Assembly (NCBI GenBank): GCA_965153455.1
Contig: OZ234504.1
Location: 8,618,001-8,682,000, forward strand
Length of the DNA stretch: 64,000 nucleotides
Direction of reading: 5' to 3'
Origin: Sphagnum compactum
Lineage: Eukaryota; Bryophyta; Sphagnopsida; Sphagnales
The notes below the pieces were generated by a model. That model saw only the letters and a list, made by a program, of their open reading frames with translations, made no database searches and was not told where the DNA came from. Of the stretch, positions 12,651-26,508 are shown piece by piece. The first letter of the stretch is position 1. Each line of letters starts with the position of its first letter. Both the position numbers and the translations under genes were made by a program.

Positions 12651-14450
12651 ACAGATTGACCTACTACTAAGACAACCACATTAGTTTAGTTTCAAATTGA
12701 TGGCCAAACTTTTTTGAGCTCCGAATTCTTCCCTTCTTGTCCCTTCCCAATCCTTGATAGACAACGATGGCTATGGTGTCTGAGATCTCCAGTCCCAAAA
12801 GAGTGTTTCTTCAACTCATTGAAAATTGAAAACATGTGCCCTTGAGCGATTTTGTTGCCTGCAAACTTGTGAGTCTGTGCTTTTTCTTCATGGAAAGATC
12901 TCTAATTCTTGGTTATCAACATAGTCAAGAATTCCTCTGAAATTGGTATCAGGAATTTTTACATATCTTCAGCCTCCTTAAAACATGGTTCCCATGTAGG
13001 GAGGTGTGATGACCTTTCCACTGTCAGCAAGTATCACATCTTTTTAGCAGTCGCTACTATTGCAAGCTCACAAACATCCAAACATCATAGTAGGAGCATG
13101 TGCAGCAGCTGGCTCCTGTGTGACATACAATATATTGTTGGTCGTTGATTGATTGACACAGCTTCAACACAACTGCAACTCCAACACAAATTTAATGTGT
13201 CAACCAATTGCACTACTAGTATTCTAGCTAAAAACTAGAAGTATGGCAAAAGAGAAACTGCAGCAAAAGAGATGTGAAAAACAGACAACTTCAGATTTGC
13301 ACTCAGGGGTTAGGTCAGTCAGTCAGTCCCCAGGCAGAGAGCTGAGTCCTGCCTCAGGGAGGAGACTGCAGAGTGAAGAAGATCAGAAAGGAAGATGAGA
13401 TAATTAGTTGAATCAGGGAGATCTGAGATGCTGCACTTAAAAGCGGCGAGCACAAACAAACGTGCTAAGAAACCATAACATGGCATGGCATAAGCAAGCG
13501 AATGAGACGCCACTAGTCGTCGATATAGAACCCTCTCACGGAAACAAACTCGACAGAAATGCCTCTCTCACCCGAAGTTCGACAAACAACTAAGCAAACA
13601 TACACACATCAGGTGTGATCAAGAAGAAGATGCAAGGTCAGGGGAAAAAAAAAAAAAAGGTCCGGCGGCAAGCATAGCAGATCGGAAACATGATGATAAT
13701 AATAATCATAATAATACTAACCACCGTAGTTCCGAAGCCAAACCATACCCGAGATTTTGTGTTTCCAGGACAGAAAGGAAACTGGTACGGCAATGGCGAA
13801 CAAAGACGGAGTAGAAAGAGCCTTTGCCTTTTGCTCGGCCTCAAATCGGTCTAGCAAATCGCAAAAACAAAACCAAAAAAATCCAGGTTTCGACAATTAA
13901 AAAACAAAAAAGAAACCAAAGTTCTCAAAAGCTTTTGCCTCTGTCTCTATCTCTCTCTTCTCATGCAAACACAACAAAGAAGGAAACTAGAAGCACATCT
14001 GCATATTGTGCAACCCTAGACACATACAAACATACATACATAAATAGATATATTATACTTTGAAGAAGAACAAGAAGAACAAGAACAAAAGAAGAGGTAT
14101 TATTCGAGCACCATTTAAGATCTGTTTCGCAAGCAATCGAATCTCCGTATACCGAATTTTCTTCTCCTCCTTCTCCTCCTCCTCGCAAACGCATCGGATC
14201 CGAAATGGAGAGCAAAATTCGAGCAGATCACAGGGAAATCGCGTCTCACAAAAGCTTCTCTCACACAAGGTCGGGGAGGAACGACGACAAACGAGTGCAG
14301 CGCAGTGCAAAGAGTCAAAAAAGGGAGGGAATTTCGGATGGAATTTTATTTGTTAGGTGTGGAGTTTGGGGGTGGGTTTGGGGGTGGGTTTGGTGCTGGG
14401 TTTGGTGAGAGAGTTTAGACTAGGGTAACGGTCACATGGTAAATGACGTA
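12651..14450 (-). promoter_or_regulatory. Probable 5' UTR and promoter of the EDR2-like gene
   Basis: No convincing coding exon is seen here. The EDR2-like gene reads leftward from 12650, so its leader and promoter should lie in this stretch. 14060-14330 is purine-rich on the minus strand (runs of GAGGAG, AAGAAG), typical of a plant 5' UTR, and 14361-14404 is a G-rich direct repeat. Short open frames in both directions are low-complexity translations. The transcription start is not determined. Confidence 0.35.
14361..14404 (+). repeat. G-rich direct repeat, G-quadruplex-like
   Basis: Repeats of TTTGGGGGTGGG and a third GGTGCTGGG variant give at least four G-runs within about 45 bp on the plus strand. 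It sits just upstream of the presumed EDR2-like transcription start. G-quadruplex formation is inferred from the pattern only. Confidence 0.5.
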
Positions 14451-15639
14451 CGGTTGTCATTGAATTTAGAGAGCTGTTAAGAGCCGTTAAATGCCCTGAG
14501 AACTAACTCTTGGTAAATTGACTTTTACCCCACCCCCCCCCCCCAAACGCCCCACAATTAAACCCCGCGTTTTTTCTTTTTTTCATTTCCTGTGGTCAAT
14601 AGTTATTATTATTATTCAGGTTTTAAGCTCACCAAATGTTTTTTGAAAGGAATTATTGTGGATATTATTATTATTCTTATTATTGTTCGGGTTTTCAATT
14701 CACCAAATGTTTTTTGGGAAAAAAAATCACCAATTATTTCCAATTTGTGGTTTTCTTTTCTTCAAAATGTTAGCACAATTTAGTGTAATTAGTATAATTT
14801 AATATTTTCAAATTAAATTGCAGATTTAAATTCGCAAATTGGAGGGGGGGGGGGGGGTAAAAAAAGTGACAATTTTTTGTTTGAAAAATCACGTTTTTTT
14901 AAATTATTACGTTAACCCAAAAATTTAGGACTTTTATTTTGTGACGAGTTTTCACCACTCACTTGGCGACAAAAGAAAAAAGGGGTGGGGGGTATGAACT
15001 GTCCAAATAATTTCTTTGGGGGGGGGGGGGGTGGGGGGGCCTGCTTACTGCTCTTGTGGATAATGGCCCCGAGGGTCCGACACGGAACTTACACAAAATT
15101 GAAAAAGAGGAAAAAAAAAAAACACCCTGTAAAAGAGAATGGGGTAGAATAGAAATTGTTTTAGCGTATGTGGAGGGAGCCGAGGGAGCCTTACGCTCAA
15201 TAATATTTCAGCTCGGCAAGCAAGCGGCAGAAGGTGCCTCATGTCATCCATCGTTCAGAAAACCAAATCCGAAGGTGTCTCGTCTCCTTCTTCAGAAACA
15301 AAAATCGGAGCTCTTGAAAATTCTAACCGGATCTTGACACTTTGTCGGAGACCTCAATTCCAAAATTAATTAATTAATTAATTAATTATTTATTTATTTA
15401 TTTTGGGGTGGTCCGACATTTCGTGTCGGGTAAGGCCCTGCTGTCAAGGCATTACCATAGCGTAAAGTAGAAGGCGAGAATTAGGCAGCCCGCCGGATGT
15501 TAAAAATTTTTAGCCGAGTAACTTTACAAAAGTTGGAACTCGGTCAGAACTTCTCTCTCGCTACCCTTTCGACTTACCCATCCCCCTCCCCCGGCCTCCT
15601 AAAAGATGCATGTTTGACTCTCGTGTCATACCTACACAT

Positions 15640-15668
15640 CTACCTACCTACCTACTTACCTACCTACC
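15640..15668. repeat. CTAC tetranucleotide array
   Basis: CTACCTACCTAC-type array with one CTTAC interruption. A GTAG array of opposite sense lies about 460 bp downstream at 16122-16141, so the two could pair as an inverted repeat. Confidence 0.8.
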
Positions 15669-15879
15669 AACTTGTAAAGAGCTTCTCCAACGGTGCTCAG
15701 TATGTGATCTGCACAATACAAAAATTGGATGATGAAAAATCCCCAAAATATGCCGGTTTGGTTTGGATCAGGAAAATAAGTTTTGGCTCAAACGTAAATT
15801 TAATTGTGTGCAGTGTGCGCGCTGGCTGGCTGGCTGGTCAAATGGCGCAGCAGCAGCAGCAGTGCCGTGGATCTGCAGA

Positions 15880-16107
15880 AAAAGAGTGTAATAAATAGGA
15901 CCTGACTGATGCTCAGTGTTTTTCTGATTGGCTCCATCCATCATAATGATAGGTCCAGGTGGTTTGGTATTACTTACTAGTCCCCCCTCACTTGTTTTGC
16001 TGTCCCAGTTAGTTTTCAGTTCTAATATGGGTTGGTGAGGTTGCGAACTAAATTTTAAGAAACTAAACTTGCAATGTGAAAAATAAAAATTTTGCAGGGT
16101 CACATAC
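15880..16107 (+). repeat. Diverged dispersed repeat, copy A
   Basis: This block resembles 26800-27010 in the same orientation. Shared landmarks in order are TTTCTGATTGG, ATCATAATGAT with GGTC, TACTAGTC or TTAGTAGTC before a C-rich run, GTCCCAGTT, AACTAAA, and AGTCACATA or GGTCACATA with CTCAG/TTGAG. The two copies look roughly 70% alike by eye, with indels. The paired ATTGG (reverse CCAAT) boxes about 25 bp apart suggest promoter-derived sequence, but a transposon fragment is equally possible. Confidence 0.6.
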
Positions 16108-16245
16108 TCAGACGCTTTATTAAGTAGGTAGGTAGGTAAGTACCCTTCTCAATTGAGTCACACAAGGGTTTTTTCTAAAATGAGAGCTTTCAAGGTACTA
16201 TTATACTTTTGTTGACTGGGTAGGGTTCAAGGTTTCCCAATTGTA

Positions 16246-16290
16246 GTAGGGTTTAGGGTTCCTCTAGGGTTTAGGGTTTAGGGTTAAATA
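16246..16290 (+). repeat. Interstitial telomere-type repeat (TTTAGGG)n
   Basis: A short degenerate array with several TTTAGGG units, one interrupted by CCTC. TTTAGGG is the common plant telomere unit. At this length it is an interstitial motif or telo-box cluster, not a chromosome end. Confidence 0.8.
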
Positions 16291-19200
16291 CATACCTAGA
16301 ACCCGCCGGATGTTTTTCCTTCAATCACCCCCCCCATCCAGGGTTTCTTTTAGGAGGCTTTTGTGATGTAGTCAAAGTGGGGATCATCCAGAAAATAATT
16401 TAGCCAAATTTGGCTACATACTAGATATGAAAGTAGAAGAGAAAAAAAAAACGAATCCTTCTATGTTCTTGACTACCTACTAGAGAACTTATCATCATCA
16501 AAATGGGGTGAAGTTTGATTCATTTATCTTCAAAATCTGGCAAATTTGGGCCTTTTTTTTTTTTTTAAACCATGAAAAATCCTTTGTATAAGGGCGAGTC
16601 GGGACTAAAAAAATTTCTACACAACCAATGAGGTGTGTGGTATGCGAACATGTAATTCAGAACATGTTCCCAATGTGTTCTCACTGTATTTTCAATGTGT
16701 TCCCCAAGTTATTCCCCAATAGACCACACACATTATCCCATATCCTTTGCCCAAAGTTCTCCTCTTGTAGAATATGTATGTACAAGGCACCCAAGAAACA
16801 TATTATAACACTTACGGTAGCACCTTTATTATCATTCGAGCATCTTCTTGATGAATATATATGTATATTTATTTATTTATTATTTTTTCCACTTTGGGGG
16901 GTGGGGTTCTCTCTTTTTATATGTAAAACCCTTTACTACTTTTATTTTCCAGTTCAAAATTTGGGTGTTTTTTATATGCAACCCACCCTTTACTACTACT
17001 ACTACCTTTGATTTCACTTCAATTTTTGGGTGGTTTTGTCAACTATTAAAAGGTCCCCAAATTCTTTTGGCCTTTAGCAAAGAAGGTGTAGTGTTGGTTT
17101 TTTTTAGTATGGGGGGGCCTCTAAGATAGGTGTCAACAGCTGGAAATGCCCCCTTTACACCCAAACCCTAACCCCTTTACACCTTGACCATAAGGAGGGA
17201 CTTGGGAATATGCATTCCTTTAGACACTTAAAATAGTAGAGTAAATCACCCACTATACACCCTGGAAAGCCTTGGCCCTCTATCTTGTGAATGTACACAA
17301 ACCCACCCCCCAAATTCTTTGATTTCGATGCCACCAATTCCAATATATATCGGTGTTCTAAATGGAAACACATTGAGAATAGCCAAAAAAAAATCAATAA
17401 TTAATTGATTAGATTAGATTATTATAAATAAATAAAACCTATTTTACCTTTGTTCGAAGTTTTAGTTTAAAATCTAATCCAATTTACTCATCCATGAAAG
17501 GGATTACAAAACTACCCATTTGGATTCAAAGTTTACACACTTTTGACACTACTTAATGCATGCATCCATAGTAATGTGACACTCACAATGACTATTTTCT
17601 TTATTCGTTAAATTTTCGTTTGGTGATATTAAAAAGTTTGCATGAAACTTTCATCCGTAGGAAGATGTAATTGACAATATATTTTACAATTAAATCATGG
17701 TCAATAAAAGGTGATGAAATTTTTGCATGGGAACATTTTAAGCTTCAACTATATGTGATTGAAGATTGGGGGAAATGTGAAGTGTACAAGCATGCAAAAC
17801 TTGGTTGCCAAACCAAGTCATTTCATGTGTGACAATAAAAATTATATTCACGATTCTTCTGGACATTTAATGACGCGATAAGATGGTTTGCTTGTTGAAT
17901 TTGGAAGTTTGTTTTCCAAGCAAAAGAAAAAAATTATGTATGAATATTATAGAGGTTTTGATTGCATAATCCTTTTAGTTAATAGCAATTGAAAAAGGGA
18001 AAAAAAAATCCCAATGGATAATATATAAAACATCACTAAGTTATACGTGTTTGATTAAACCATTAGTCCTAACACTCATTAAATAATCCACCAATACCTA
18101 ATGAATGGCTCCCACAAATGGAATTCGGATTCAACCTTTATCAATCCAAGATGGTATGCTCTTCTTGTCCATGAGCTAATAAATGTTACCACACATTAGA
18201 ATGTCATTTGTTGGAACCAACTATTTGATGTTTTTTTCTCAAATTGCAACTTCTAAAACCTTCAAATTTCAACATCTTCTATCAATAAAATTGATTAGAG
18301 TAGCTCTCAAATTTTCGAATTTTTATAACATATAGAATTTCAGTGATGTAATGGTCATCATATGACAATGGACTCATATGATGTAATTAACAAAACTTTT
18401 GAGTCTTGACATGTTATGCATTATTAAAAAACTCGTTTAAAATATCAATTTCATGGAGTAACCAAATCATTTTATTAAATCATTTTACAATAAATTTATT
18501 ATGCTAAACCTTATGTTGTCTTTGGAACAAACTATGATCAATCAAACACCATTTATAGGAATAAAACACCATGCCCATCTACCATTGTCTTAACTATCAA
18601 TATTTAGCAACTATCAATAGTAGCTCAAAAAATTAATCATATTTGTTTCATATCCATCTAACCAACTAATAATTTGCTTCCCATGTTTAATTTAATCAAC
18701 TATAATTGAGTTTTACATTAAAAAGTTTGCTCATGGTATTCACAAGTAACAAGTTGGTAGGAAAAATGTAACTTGACATCAAAAAGCCCATACACACCAT
18801 TGCCATTCAACATTAGAATCACTATGTCATGTTAAACATTTCACTTTAGGAATGTGTTGTACCATACAAGTGTAATCCATGTTCGTTGATGCAACCTTGT
18901 TTTTTTCAAATTAGTGGTTGGTTTATATTGTTAAGCATTATTAAACCAATGCCCAATACCATCAAACGTTAATAGATTCAAATAAACAAATCTTGTATAC
19001 AAATCATACAAAATTCATTTTCAAATGAAAGAAAAATTCAAACCATAAAAGGAAAAATGAATGTACAAGAAATGAAAACATTCAATAACATACAAACAAT
19101 ATGTTAATTAAGTTGTAATTTCGAGCCTCTATAGCATGGAGAGCTTGATTAGTTTGCAATGTCCATTAAACATGTCATTGCCTGTAAATATAACATGTTA

Positions 19201-22200
19201 ACTTAGCATGAGTGTTCTTTCATATTAAAAAAACAATGCAATAAAGTAGTGTTCAACACAATGAAATTCTTTTGAAACATTATTTTTTCAGATTTTCTTC
19301 CTAAAATAATGTATATGTCGATGTTTGCAATTGGGATCTATTATGCACATACCCACCAATTGATCACCATCCAACTATGCATATTCCAAAAAGGAAATTA
19401 TGAAATGATGAAGTAAGTAAACAATTGTATATTACATAGAGTTGGATTTTTGTGCATAGGCCTAAATGATTCAACAACTCATATCCTCAAGGATTGGAAG
19501 ATAGTACGGTCATACATACCTTTTTAAAAGGAAATGTGATTTATCCACTATGGTCTAATAAACCAAATAAAGATTAATTTTAAAAATAAGTCAACATTGT
19601 TGGTCTTTAAGGTGACATTTGTTGGTATGTGCAAGGAGAACTTTGATGAACAGAGAATTTCAACATAAATTATTAAAATGTCAATGGTTGAAACCTCACA
19701 CTTAGTTAGATCCCATCATATATATTTATATATGTATATATAAATTGTTTAATTGGTTGTTTTGTTGTTTCCATAAGTAACTAGGAAACATGTTTGTGAA
19801 GCACCATTCATTTAATGCATGCGATGATTGTTGGGTAGTCATATCAATGACATTGGTATTTTTCATCCTTTGTGGTAGGGTTCACATTGTAATAAAATAC
19901 CAAAAAGACTGAAAGGAAGTTTGTTTCAAGACCTTTTTGCTAGCAAGATTGGAAACACTTTCATATATGAGAACTAGGTGTCGTTTTCTAAAGGATGAGG
20001 CTAAAATCTTAATGAAAATTTCTTTTTGCATTGGCTTGATAATTTCATGTGTTTCATAGGATTCCTTTTACAATGTCATTTTCTATAACCTTAGTTAATG
20101 TCCTTATAAACTCAATGTCCATTAATCATTATTGGTCTTTTTATATTTCAATTGATGAATGGACATGCACTCATGAGAACGTATTGTGAACAAATCACAC
20201 CACATTCATAAGTTAAATTCCATTTAAGGCCAACTTAATGGAAATTTAGTATGTTCCAATAAAAATATAGAGATTTCAAATCTAACAACATATCAATGAA
20301 GGAAAAACAACAAATAACATATGAAAAAATAATAAAAAATCAACCCTTAAAATAAACAAAACTTTCAAGATAAATGGTTTCAACAAGAGTGATGGTCCTA
20401 GACATGTTGAGTGACATTTAATAAAAATGTGTATGTTAAAACACAAGCTACCAAAACCTTCCCAATGAATGTTTGCAAAATGAAAGGTAGACACATAATA
20501 ATATCTTTGTTGGTAATTATATGCCAAGATTTAGTCGAAAGAATTTGCTAGTAGGTAGTTCTTTAGAGATCCACTAAACACTTTTAAAGTTTGCAAAGGG
20601 TAAACAACTTGACCTTCAAAATGAAAGACAACATGAAAAAAATGTTAAATTGCAAAAGCTAATATGAAAGTTAGGGGGTAATGCGAGGTTCATTGGATCA
20701 CTTTTTTCCTTGCAATACAAAAAATTGTAGGGTCATGCATTAACATGCCATAAAGTGATTAATTGTCAAATTTGAAATTGAATTATGGTTGAAAAATTCA
20801 ATAAAAAGACATCCATATAATTTAATGCAACAAATTGTTTCTTAAAACATAATAATGAACTTTCAAAGTTGAAAAATGTGGTCTAGTTCTCAAATTGTGC
20901 CACTTTTAGAGGCAATCTTGCATATCATTTTTATTTTGAACATTTCAAAGGTACATCATATATGGTATATTAAAGATTAATAAACATAGCTATGAAAAAA
21001 TTACTCAACAAACTTTAACCAAATGATAGATATGGGTTTTTTAAGTGAAATAATTTGGATCTCATAATCATTTTTTGATATATTTCAATGTTTTTTTTTA
21101 AACATGTATGTTAAAAGGTTATCTAAGTGGGGGTTTTTCCACATGGACTTTATTAGTTCATTTACCACCTTGTAACCTTCCATGTAAACAATGATATCAT
21201 AGTAGATTGTTGTTTTAACACTATGGAATGGACTTTGTATGGATGATATTTCAATCATAATTGATTCACCTTATCTTGCAACCACCCTAGTGTACACTTT
21301 GGTTTCCATGTCTTCTAATATTTTCATTCCATAAGGAACATCTTATTGCTTGTCAATATTTATCACTGGATGGTTAAATAATAATGTCATTTTTAAAAAT
21401 GTTTAGAGCAACTTATTTTGGTTATAACGATACATTTTCATACAACCTTTCTATTATAAGGTGATTTTCAAGTTTGGGCAAGGGTAAGTTCAAACTTCAT
21501 AATAAAATTCCATGTGTAATTAGTGTTTAATTATACACACTTTGAAGTGATAAATTGAGTTAATGCTAAAATAATTTGCTATACTTATATACAATAATGT
21601 CTTAAATAAACATTAAGGAAAAATTTGAATAAATTATTGATGAATCTAAAGTACCAAAAAACAATAACAAAACAACGCAACAAATAGTGTCATTATTTAT
21701 CGTTATTTTAAAATGATTTGAAAATCACATTTTCTTCAAAATAATTAATGTACACCTTTACAAAATAGTATAACTTTTTTCATTATAACAATTAAAACAA
21801 TTTGTGTGTAGGGATGTTAATCAGGGGTTTAAATGATTTTGCCCATGATAACCAATCATGTTCTTCTACATCATTTGGACTAGCCAATGTGCTATTTTTT
21901 AAGCACCCAAGAGGGCAAGTGTTGGGCATTTATTGTTAATTGAATTGGGTCACCCATTAGTATAGTTGTCACTAAATTGAAATGAAGTTGTCAAAGAGGA
22001 TGTCCTATGAAATAAATTATCATTTCTTTTGAACTTGTCTTTGGTTTGGTTTTTGATAATTTGCATTAACTTTTGGGGCTAAACCAAAATGCCAAACATA
22101 ATGTGGGGATGATGGGAATGCATTAGGACACTAAACTAGGAAACACCTTAAGTCATGACAAACATCCATCATTGACATGCATTAAACTTAGAACAAGTCG

Positions 22201-22797
22201 AACAACTTTGAAAAGGTGTATGGATTTTTTGATGTTCCTTGCATTAATTCTGTCATATGTTAGTTACTAAGAATTTGTGTGTAAATATCATTGAAGAGCT
22301 TTGGGAATGCTATGGAACACAAATGACATCCATTGTTAATGTAAAAAAACGTCAAAAAGAGTGGTGAAAGGGTGTTAAAGCTCAATTTTCTTAGAACTAT
22401 TTCAATTCTAGTTTTTAAAGTAATTTCTAAATGAAATCTTGTCCATTTCAACCCTATGTTTGTAACTAGTGTGTGACCTATGTCCAAGTTAACTCATTTT
22501 GCAACTACACCTATAACAATATTATGTGTCACCATAGTTGCAAATGCTAATAGTTACATATGCAACTACATCATGATAGATCCAAACTATAGTCCTACAA
22601 TTTGTGAATACATTTTTCTTAAATGAAAATATTGATGAAAATTGAACATATGTCATCCATTGTTGGTGGCATCCATTGATGGTTGACAACCAAATTATTT
22701 TGGCAACTATATTTGCAACTATACATAGATGACTAGTTAACACATGACATTTCTACTATTACAATTGCTTGTCAAAACGTATAAACATTTAAATCAA

Positions 22798-23222
22798 CTA
22801 GTAGGTAAATCAAGTAGGGTAAACTAAGTTGCTTGTTATGTACGGCTAATCTAAGTAGGCCTAATGCACTAGGCTAGGTATGTTAGGTAGGCCATTTACT
22901 TATGTAGTTTAATAGGTAGGCCATTTACCTACCTACAACCTACCTACATCCTACTTACATATTACCTACCGTCCTACTACCTATGTAACTTTAGTATGTA
23001 TCAGATGTGAAATAAATAAGTTGACAAAATTCAGCCTGTTATTTATCTATGGTGCAGTGGTTAAGGACAAGTGGTTTATCCTCATGGAGGTGAGGCATTC
23101 AAACCTTTATACTTGCCCCTTAAAGGTACTGTAGGCTAGGTCGGCCTTGTAGGCTAGGCTAGGTAAGTGGTCTTAGTACATAAGTACTTGTAGGCTAGGC
23201 TAAGCTAGGTAGTTAATACATT
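22798..23222. repeat. GTAG/CTAC and TAGGCTAGGT repeat cluster
   Basis: Two repeat blocks flank a SINE-like unit. 22800-22985 has AGGTAGGCCATTTAC units followed by an inverted run of CTACCTAC, CCTACATCC and TACCTACC, so the block can fold on itself. 23125-23222 repeats TAGGCTAGG with AAGTACTTG between. The blocks share the GGTAGG/GGCTAGG core. Confidence 0.7.
23046..23125 (+). mobile_element. tRNA-related SINE-like sequence
   Basis: TGGTGCAGTGGTTAAGGAC at about 23050 resembles a pol III A box. GGCATTCAAACC about 35 bp downstream resembles a B box. The spacing and wording (GTGGTTAAGGAC, GAGGTGAGGC) are those of plant tRNA-derived SINE heads rather than a functional tRNA: no acceptor or anticodon stem can be closed. 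The 3' end is not defined and no poly-A or target duplication is evident. Confidence 0.4.
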
Positions 23223-26200
23223 TGGCATCATGCAACTATCCATGGTGTATTCGCAAAGTCAAGTTCCATGTAGGTTACATGGAGTCCACATCATACCCAT
23301 GTTCATTCATGTGGTAGTGGGCAAGAAAATGGATTATAGTCATAAGGTTTTGCAACTATTGGTGTGACTTCCATGCCACTTAACGTCTATTGTGAATAGT
23401 TGTTTGATGGCACTTGTTTTGGGCAACTAGAGTGTTTTACAATCATAGGTGTTGATTATGACTTAAACCTAGTCATAAATTGAGTTGTTAATTTCCAAAT
23501 TTCTTTTAACACTAATTTTTTTTATCATTGTTGTAATCTTGACATCATGTTAATAATGATTATTGTTTTCAATGTTTCGAAGGTGTATGCAAAATCCCGA
23601 AGGTGTATGCAAAATAAAGTGAACAATTGGATTACTTTGTTGAAATTGGAGCAAATAAATTTAAAATAACAATAAAAACCATCATAAAATTTTGAACAAT
23701 AAATGTTTTAGTTGAATGATAAAAAATAAGATTTTTTTCACTAATGTGCATCAACTTTTAAATTCCAACTTGTAAAAGTAGGTTTCAAGTAAGTTTTTAA
23801 AAATACAAATAGCATTTGATGTAGTGTGGGTTTTTTGTTTCAAGTAAGTATCAAGTAGGTTTAACAAAGAGAAAATTAAAAAAAATTAATGGCTTGTTAC
23901 AATATATGATTATCTTCATATCCTAATTTAGTACATAATTATTTCATTAATTTTTATAATGAAATACTGGATTTAAACACATATTAATCAATAATTTTCA
24001 AATGTGTTTTTAGTAACTTCATTTTATTTATATATGTTTGGAATTAAATTCTTCTAAAGTTAATACAACAAATATATGGTACTTGACATATATTTTGACA
24101 TAATTTGATGCCACTTTTTTGTAACTATATAAATGACATGAAGTTTAAGTAGAGATGTTATTTTTAAAAATATTTTATCTTGTTTTGACCCCTTAGTGGA
24201 TGAAATCATGGTCAAAGGAGCCATGGGTGCCAAGGTAAAAGTCTTTTTCCAAGGATTACATATGACACATGTCAATTTTGTGTTGGTTTACGACTTAAAA
24301 TTTTGTATTTTGAATACCTCATTTAATATCATGTTAATGGTAGAAAATTGTCCTACGTTGGTTAAACATCATGGATGTTAAGAGACAGTAATACCTTTTG
24401 TTTTGAAGCCATCTACAACTTAGCCTGAAATGTGTAATCTACATTCAAAATCTCAATATGGGGGTTGAATAAAGAAAAAAATCCAACATCAAATTTGGGG
24501 TAAATACATGTTTTTTTGAACATAATGTGAAGTTATTACTTTATTATTTTTATAGTTCAAATCATAATGGTAATTTGTGGATCACCTTAGTAAGCAACAA
24601 AATTGGTTACAACCAACCTTGGGTGGAAAGAAAGGTAGAATATTAGTACCAATAAACAATAATCCTTGCGGGGCTTACAATGGCAATCTTTTGATCTTTT
24701 TTGGATTCATACATGTATGGGTTAGTTAACTATTTCAAGTTATGCATAAATAAAATGTCAATTAATTTGACTTCAATTTAAGACAAAAACATTAAATTTT
24801 GTAAAAAAGGAGATGCCAAATAATAAAGTGGTTCATGATCATTCATTCATGGAAAGGATGCATGTTTAAAAACAATAAATAATGAAAAATATTATAAGTG
24901 GCCTAAAGTTAATGGATAATAATATATATAGGACCTAGAGGAAAGGAGAAAATAATTTATCCATTCTCCTTTCAAGTATATAAGGGGTTGTTAGTGGAGC
25001 TTTGAGCTCATTTTTGTCATTTTGCTAGTTTATCATGATGAGGTCTCATAATACGAATTTTATGTGTGTAGTGAGCTTGTGTGTTGTTAAAATTGTGGAA
25101 AATTTAACAAGGGAAGACTTATTACATGCATATTTGGAGAGTGATCTTCATAAGATGAGGTCTTTAAGTGGGCGTGATGGATGAGTTTCCCATTGGATGT
25201 ATGTAGCCCACATAAATACCAACTTTTTAAGTGTGTAGTGATCCTAACTCAAACATGTATGTTTCATCCGTTATATGATTAACTTAACAATTAAGCGATC
25301 GCCCATTTAACATTGGGTGCCACTTAGGATGCCACCTAGATTTTCGTTTAACATTGAGTTAACATCAAGTGTGAATGCACCGTGATTACGTAGTGCCTTC
25401 CTTTATGTCCTCCTAGTCCTTGCACATGTTGAATCCCACAAATGTAAAATTATGAGTGTTTGGTGTGGGTAAGGCATGGGTATTATGCACTCTTGACTTG
25501 TGGTTCTCAAAAAATCAAAAGAACTGGCCAAATAACCTACCTTAAATGGTTGGCTATTTTTTAAAAAATAAAAATAAAAAATTTTATTTTAATTTTTTAT
25601 TTGAGACTTTACAAATTTTCAAAAACTTAATATTGGAGGGGGTTTTTTTTTTCAAAATAAAAATTTTAAGGGAAAATTTCACAATCCAGAAACCAAAGGG
25701 TTCTTTGATTCTGAAAAGTTTTAAAAAAAACCCACAACTAGAAGGTATAACAAAATCAAAGAACCGCCAAAAAATATTTGGTAAGAACTAATAACCTCTT
25801 GATCACCGTCCTTCTCGGTTACCTCGCTGCCCTAAAAAAAATCCTAGAGAGCTAGGATTTAATTTAATATACATACTATGATTACCTTGAGCATAATTTC
25901 TTTTCCTTTTCTCTTTTCAAAATTTTGAAATAAATAAAAAATTGAAAAAAGGAAAAGAAATTAGCATTTGAACACTAGAAAAATAAAATAAAATCCCCCA
26001 TCTTTTGATGACAATTTGACAAAATTTGTCCGAGGAAAAATCACTAACATTGACCCCATAAATAGCATAACAATAACTCCACCCTACTAAGAGTAAAGTG
26101 GCCTGTACACTATAATTCAGTGCGGGCCTTTAATGTTTATGATGGCCCAAGTGTGAAACTAGTTACCCAATTAAATTTTTCTTTTCAATAACATTTGTTG

Positions 26201-26359
26201 TAATTTAATTGAATATTTAATGACAAAAAAATACTCAAAAATTCAATCTCTCTTGTATCTTAGGTCTAAATTTTTTCCAAAACACCTTCATTAAAAATCC
26301 TACCCCCTAAGGGCTTTCCAACAATAGCAAGAGCCACACCCAAACTCCCTCGGGTATAA

Positions 26360-26508
26360 AATTTCTAGTTTTGATTCAAAATGAATTTTCAGTAAAAAAT
26401 TTGTTCAAGAATTTCTAGTTTTGATTCAAAATGAAATTTCAGTAAAAATTTGTTCAATAATTTCTAGGTTTGATTCAAATTGATTTTCGGTAAAAATTTG
26501 TTCAATAA
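26360..26508. repeat. Three-copy tandem repeat, about 50 bp unit
   Basis: Three head-to-tail copies of a unit with AATTTCTAGTTTTGATTCAA, a TTTTCAGTAAAAA-like part and TTTGTTCAA. Copies differ by a few substitutions and one-base indels. Confidence 0.9.

Larger units (their letters stand above)
14451..17400. other. Intergenic, homopolymer and microsatellite rich
   Basis: No gene recognised. It holds a C-run near 14530-14543, G-runs near 14845-14857 and 15019-15037, an AATT/ATTT array at 15365-15402, a GGCT array and (CAG)5 near 15823-15865, CTAC and GTAG arrays near 15640-15668 and 16122-16141, and telomere-type motifs at 16246-16290. An open frame at 15056-15337 (+) encodes a Lys-rich peptide without family resemblance and is probably chance. 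Confidence 0.6.
17401..25545. other. AT-rich intergenic DNA without recognisable genes
   Basis: About 8 kb of strongly AT-rich sequence. No open frame exceeds about 80 codons and no protein motif was recognised. It probably consists of old, decayed transposable elements. A SINE-like unit and GTAG/CTAC arrays are listed separately. Around 24975-25440 a TATATAAG motif followed by unique-looking sequence resembles a retrotransposon LTR, but no second copy or flanking duplication is visible. Confidence 0.6.

Noticed and set aside
15056-15337. Lys-rich 93-codon open frame
   Set aside because: It lies amid homopolymer-rich spacer, has no recognisable motif and no exon partners.
16246-16290. True telomere or chromosome end
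   Set aside because: Only a few degenerate TTTAGGG units, flanked by ordinary sequence on both sides.
24975-25440. Possible solo LTR with TATATAAG promoter motif
   Set aside because: No second copy, terminal TG/CA pair or target duplication could be seen.
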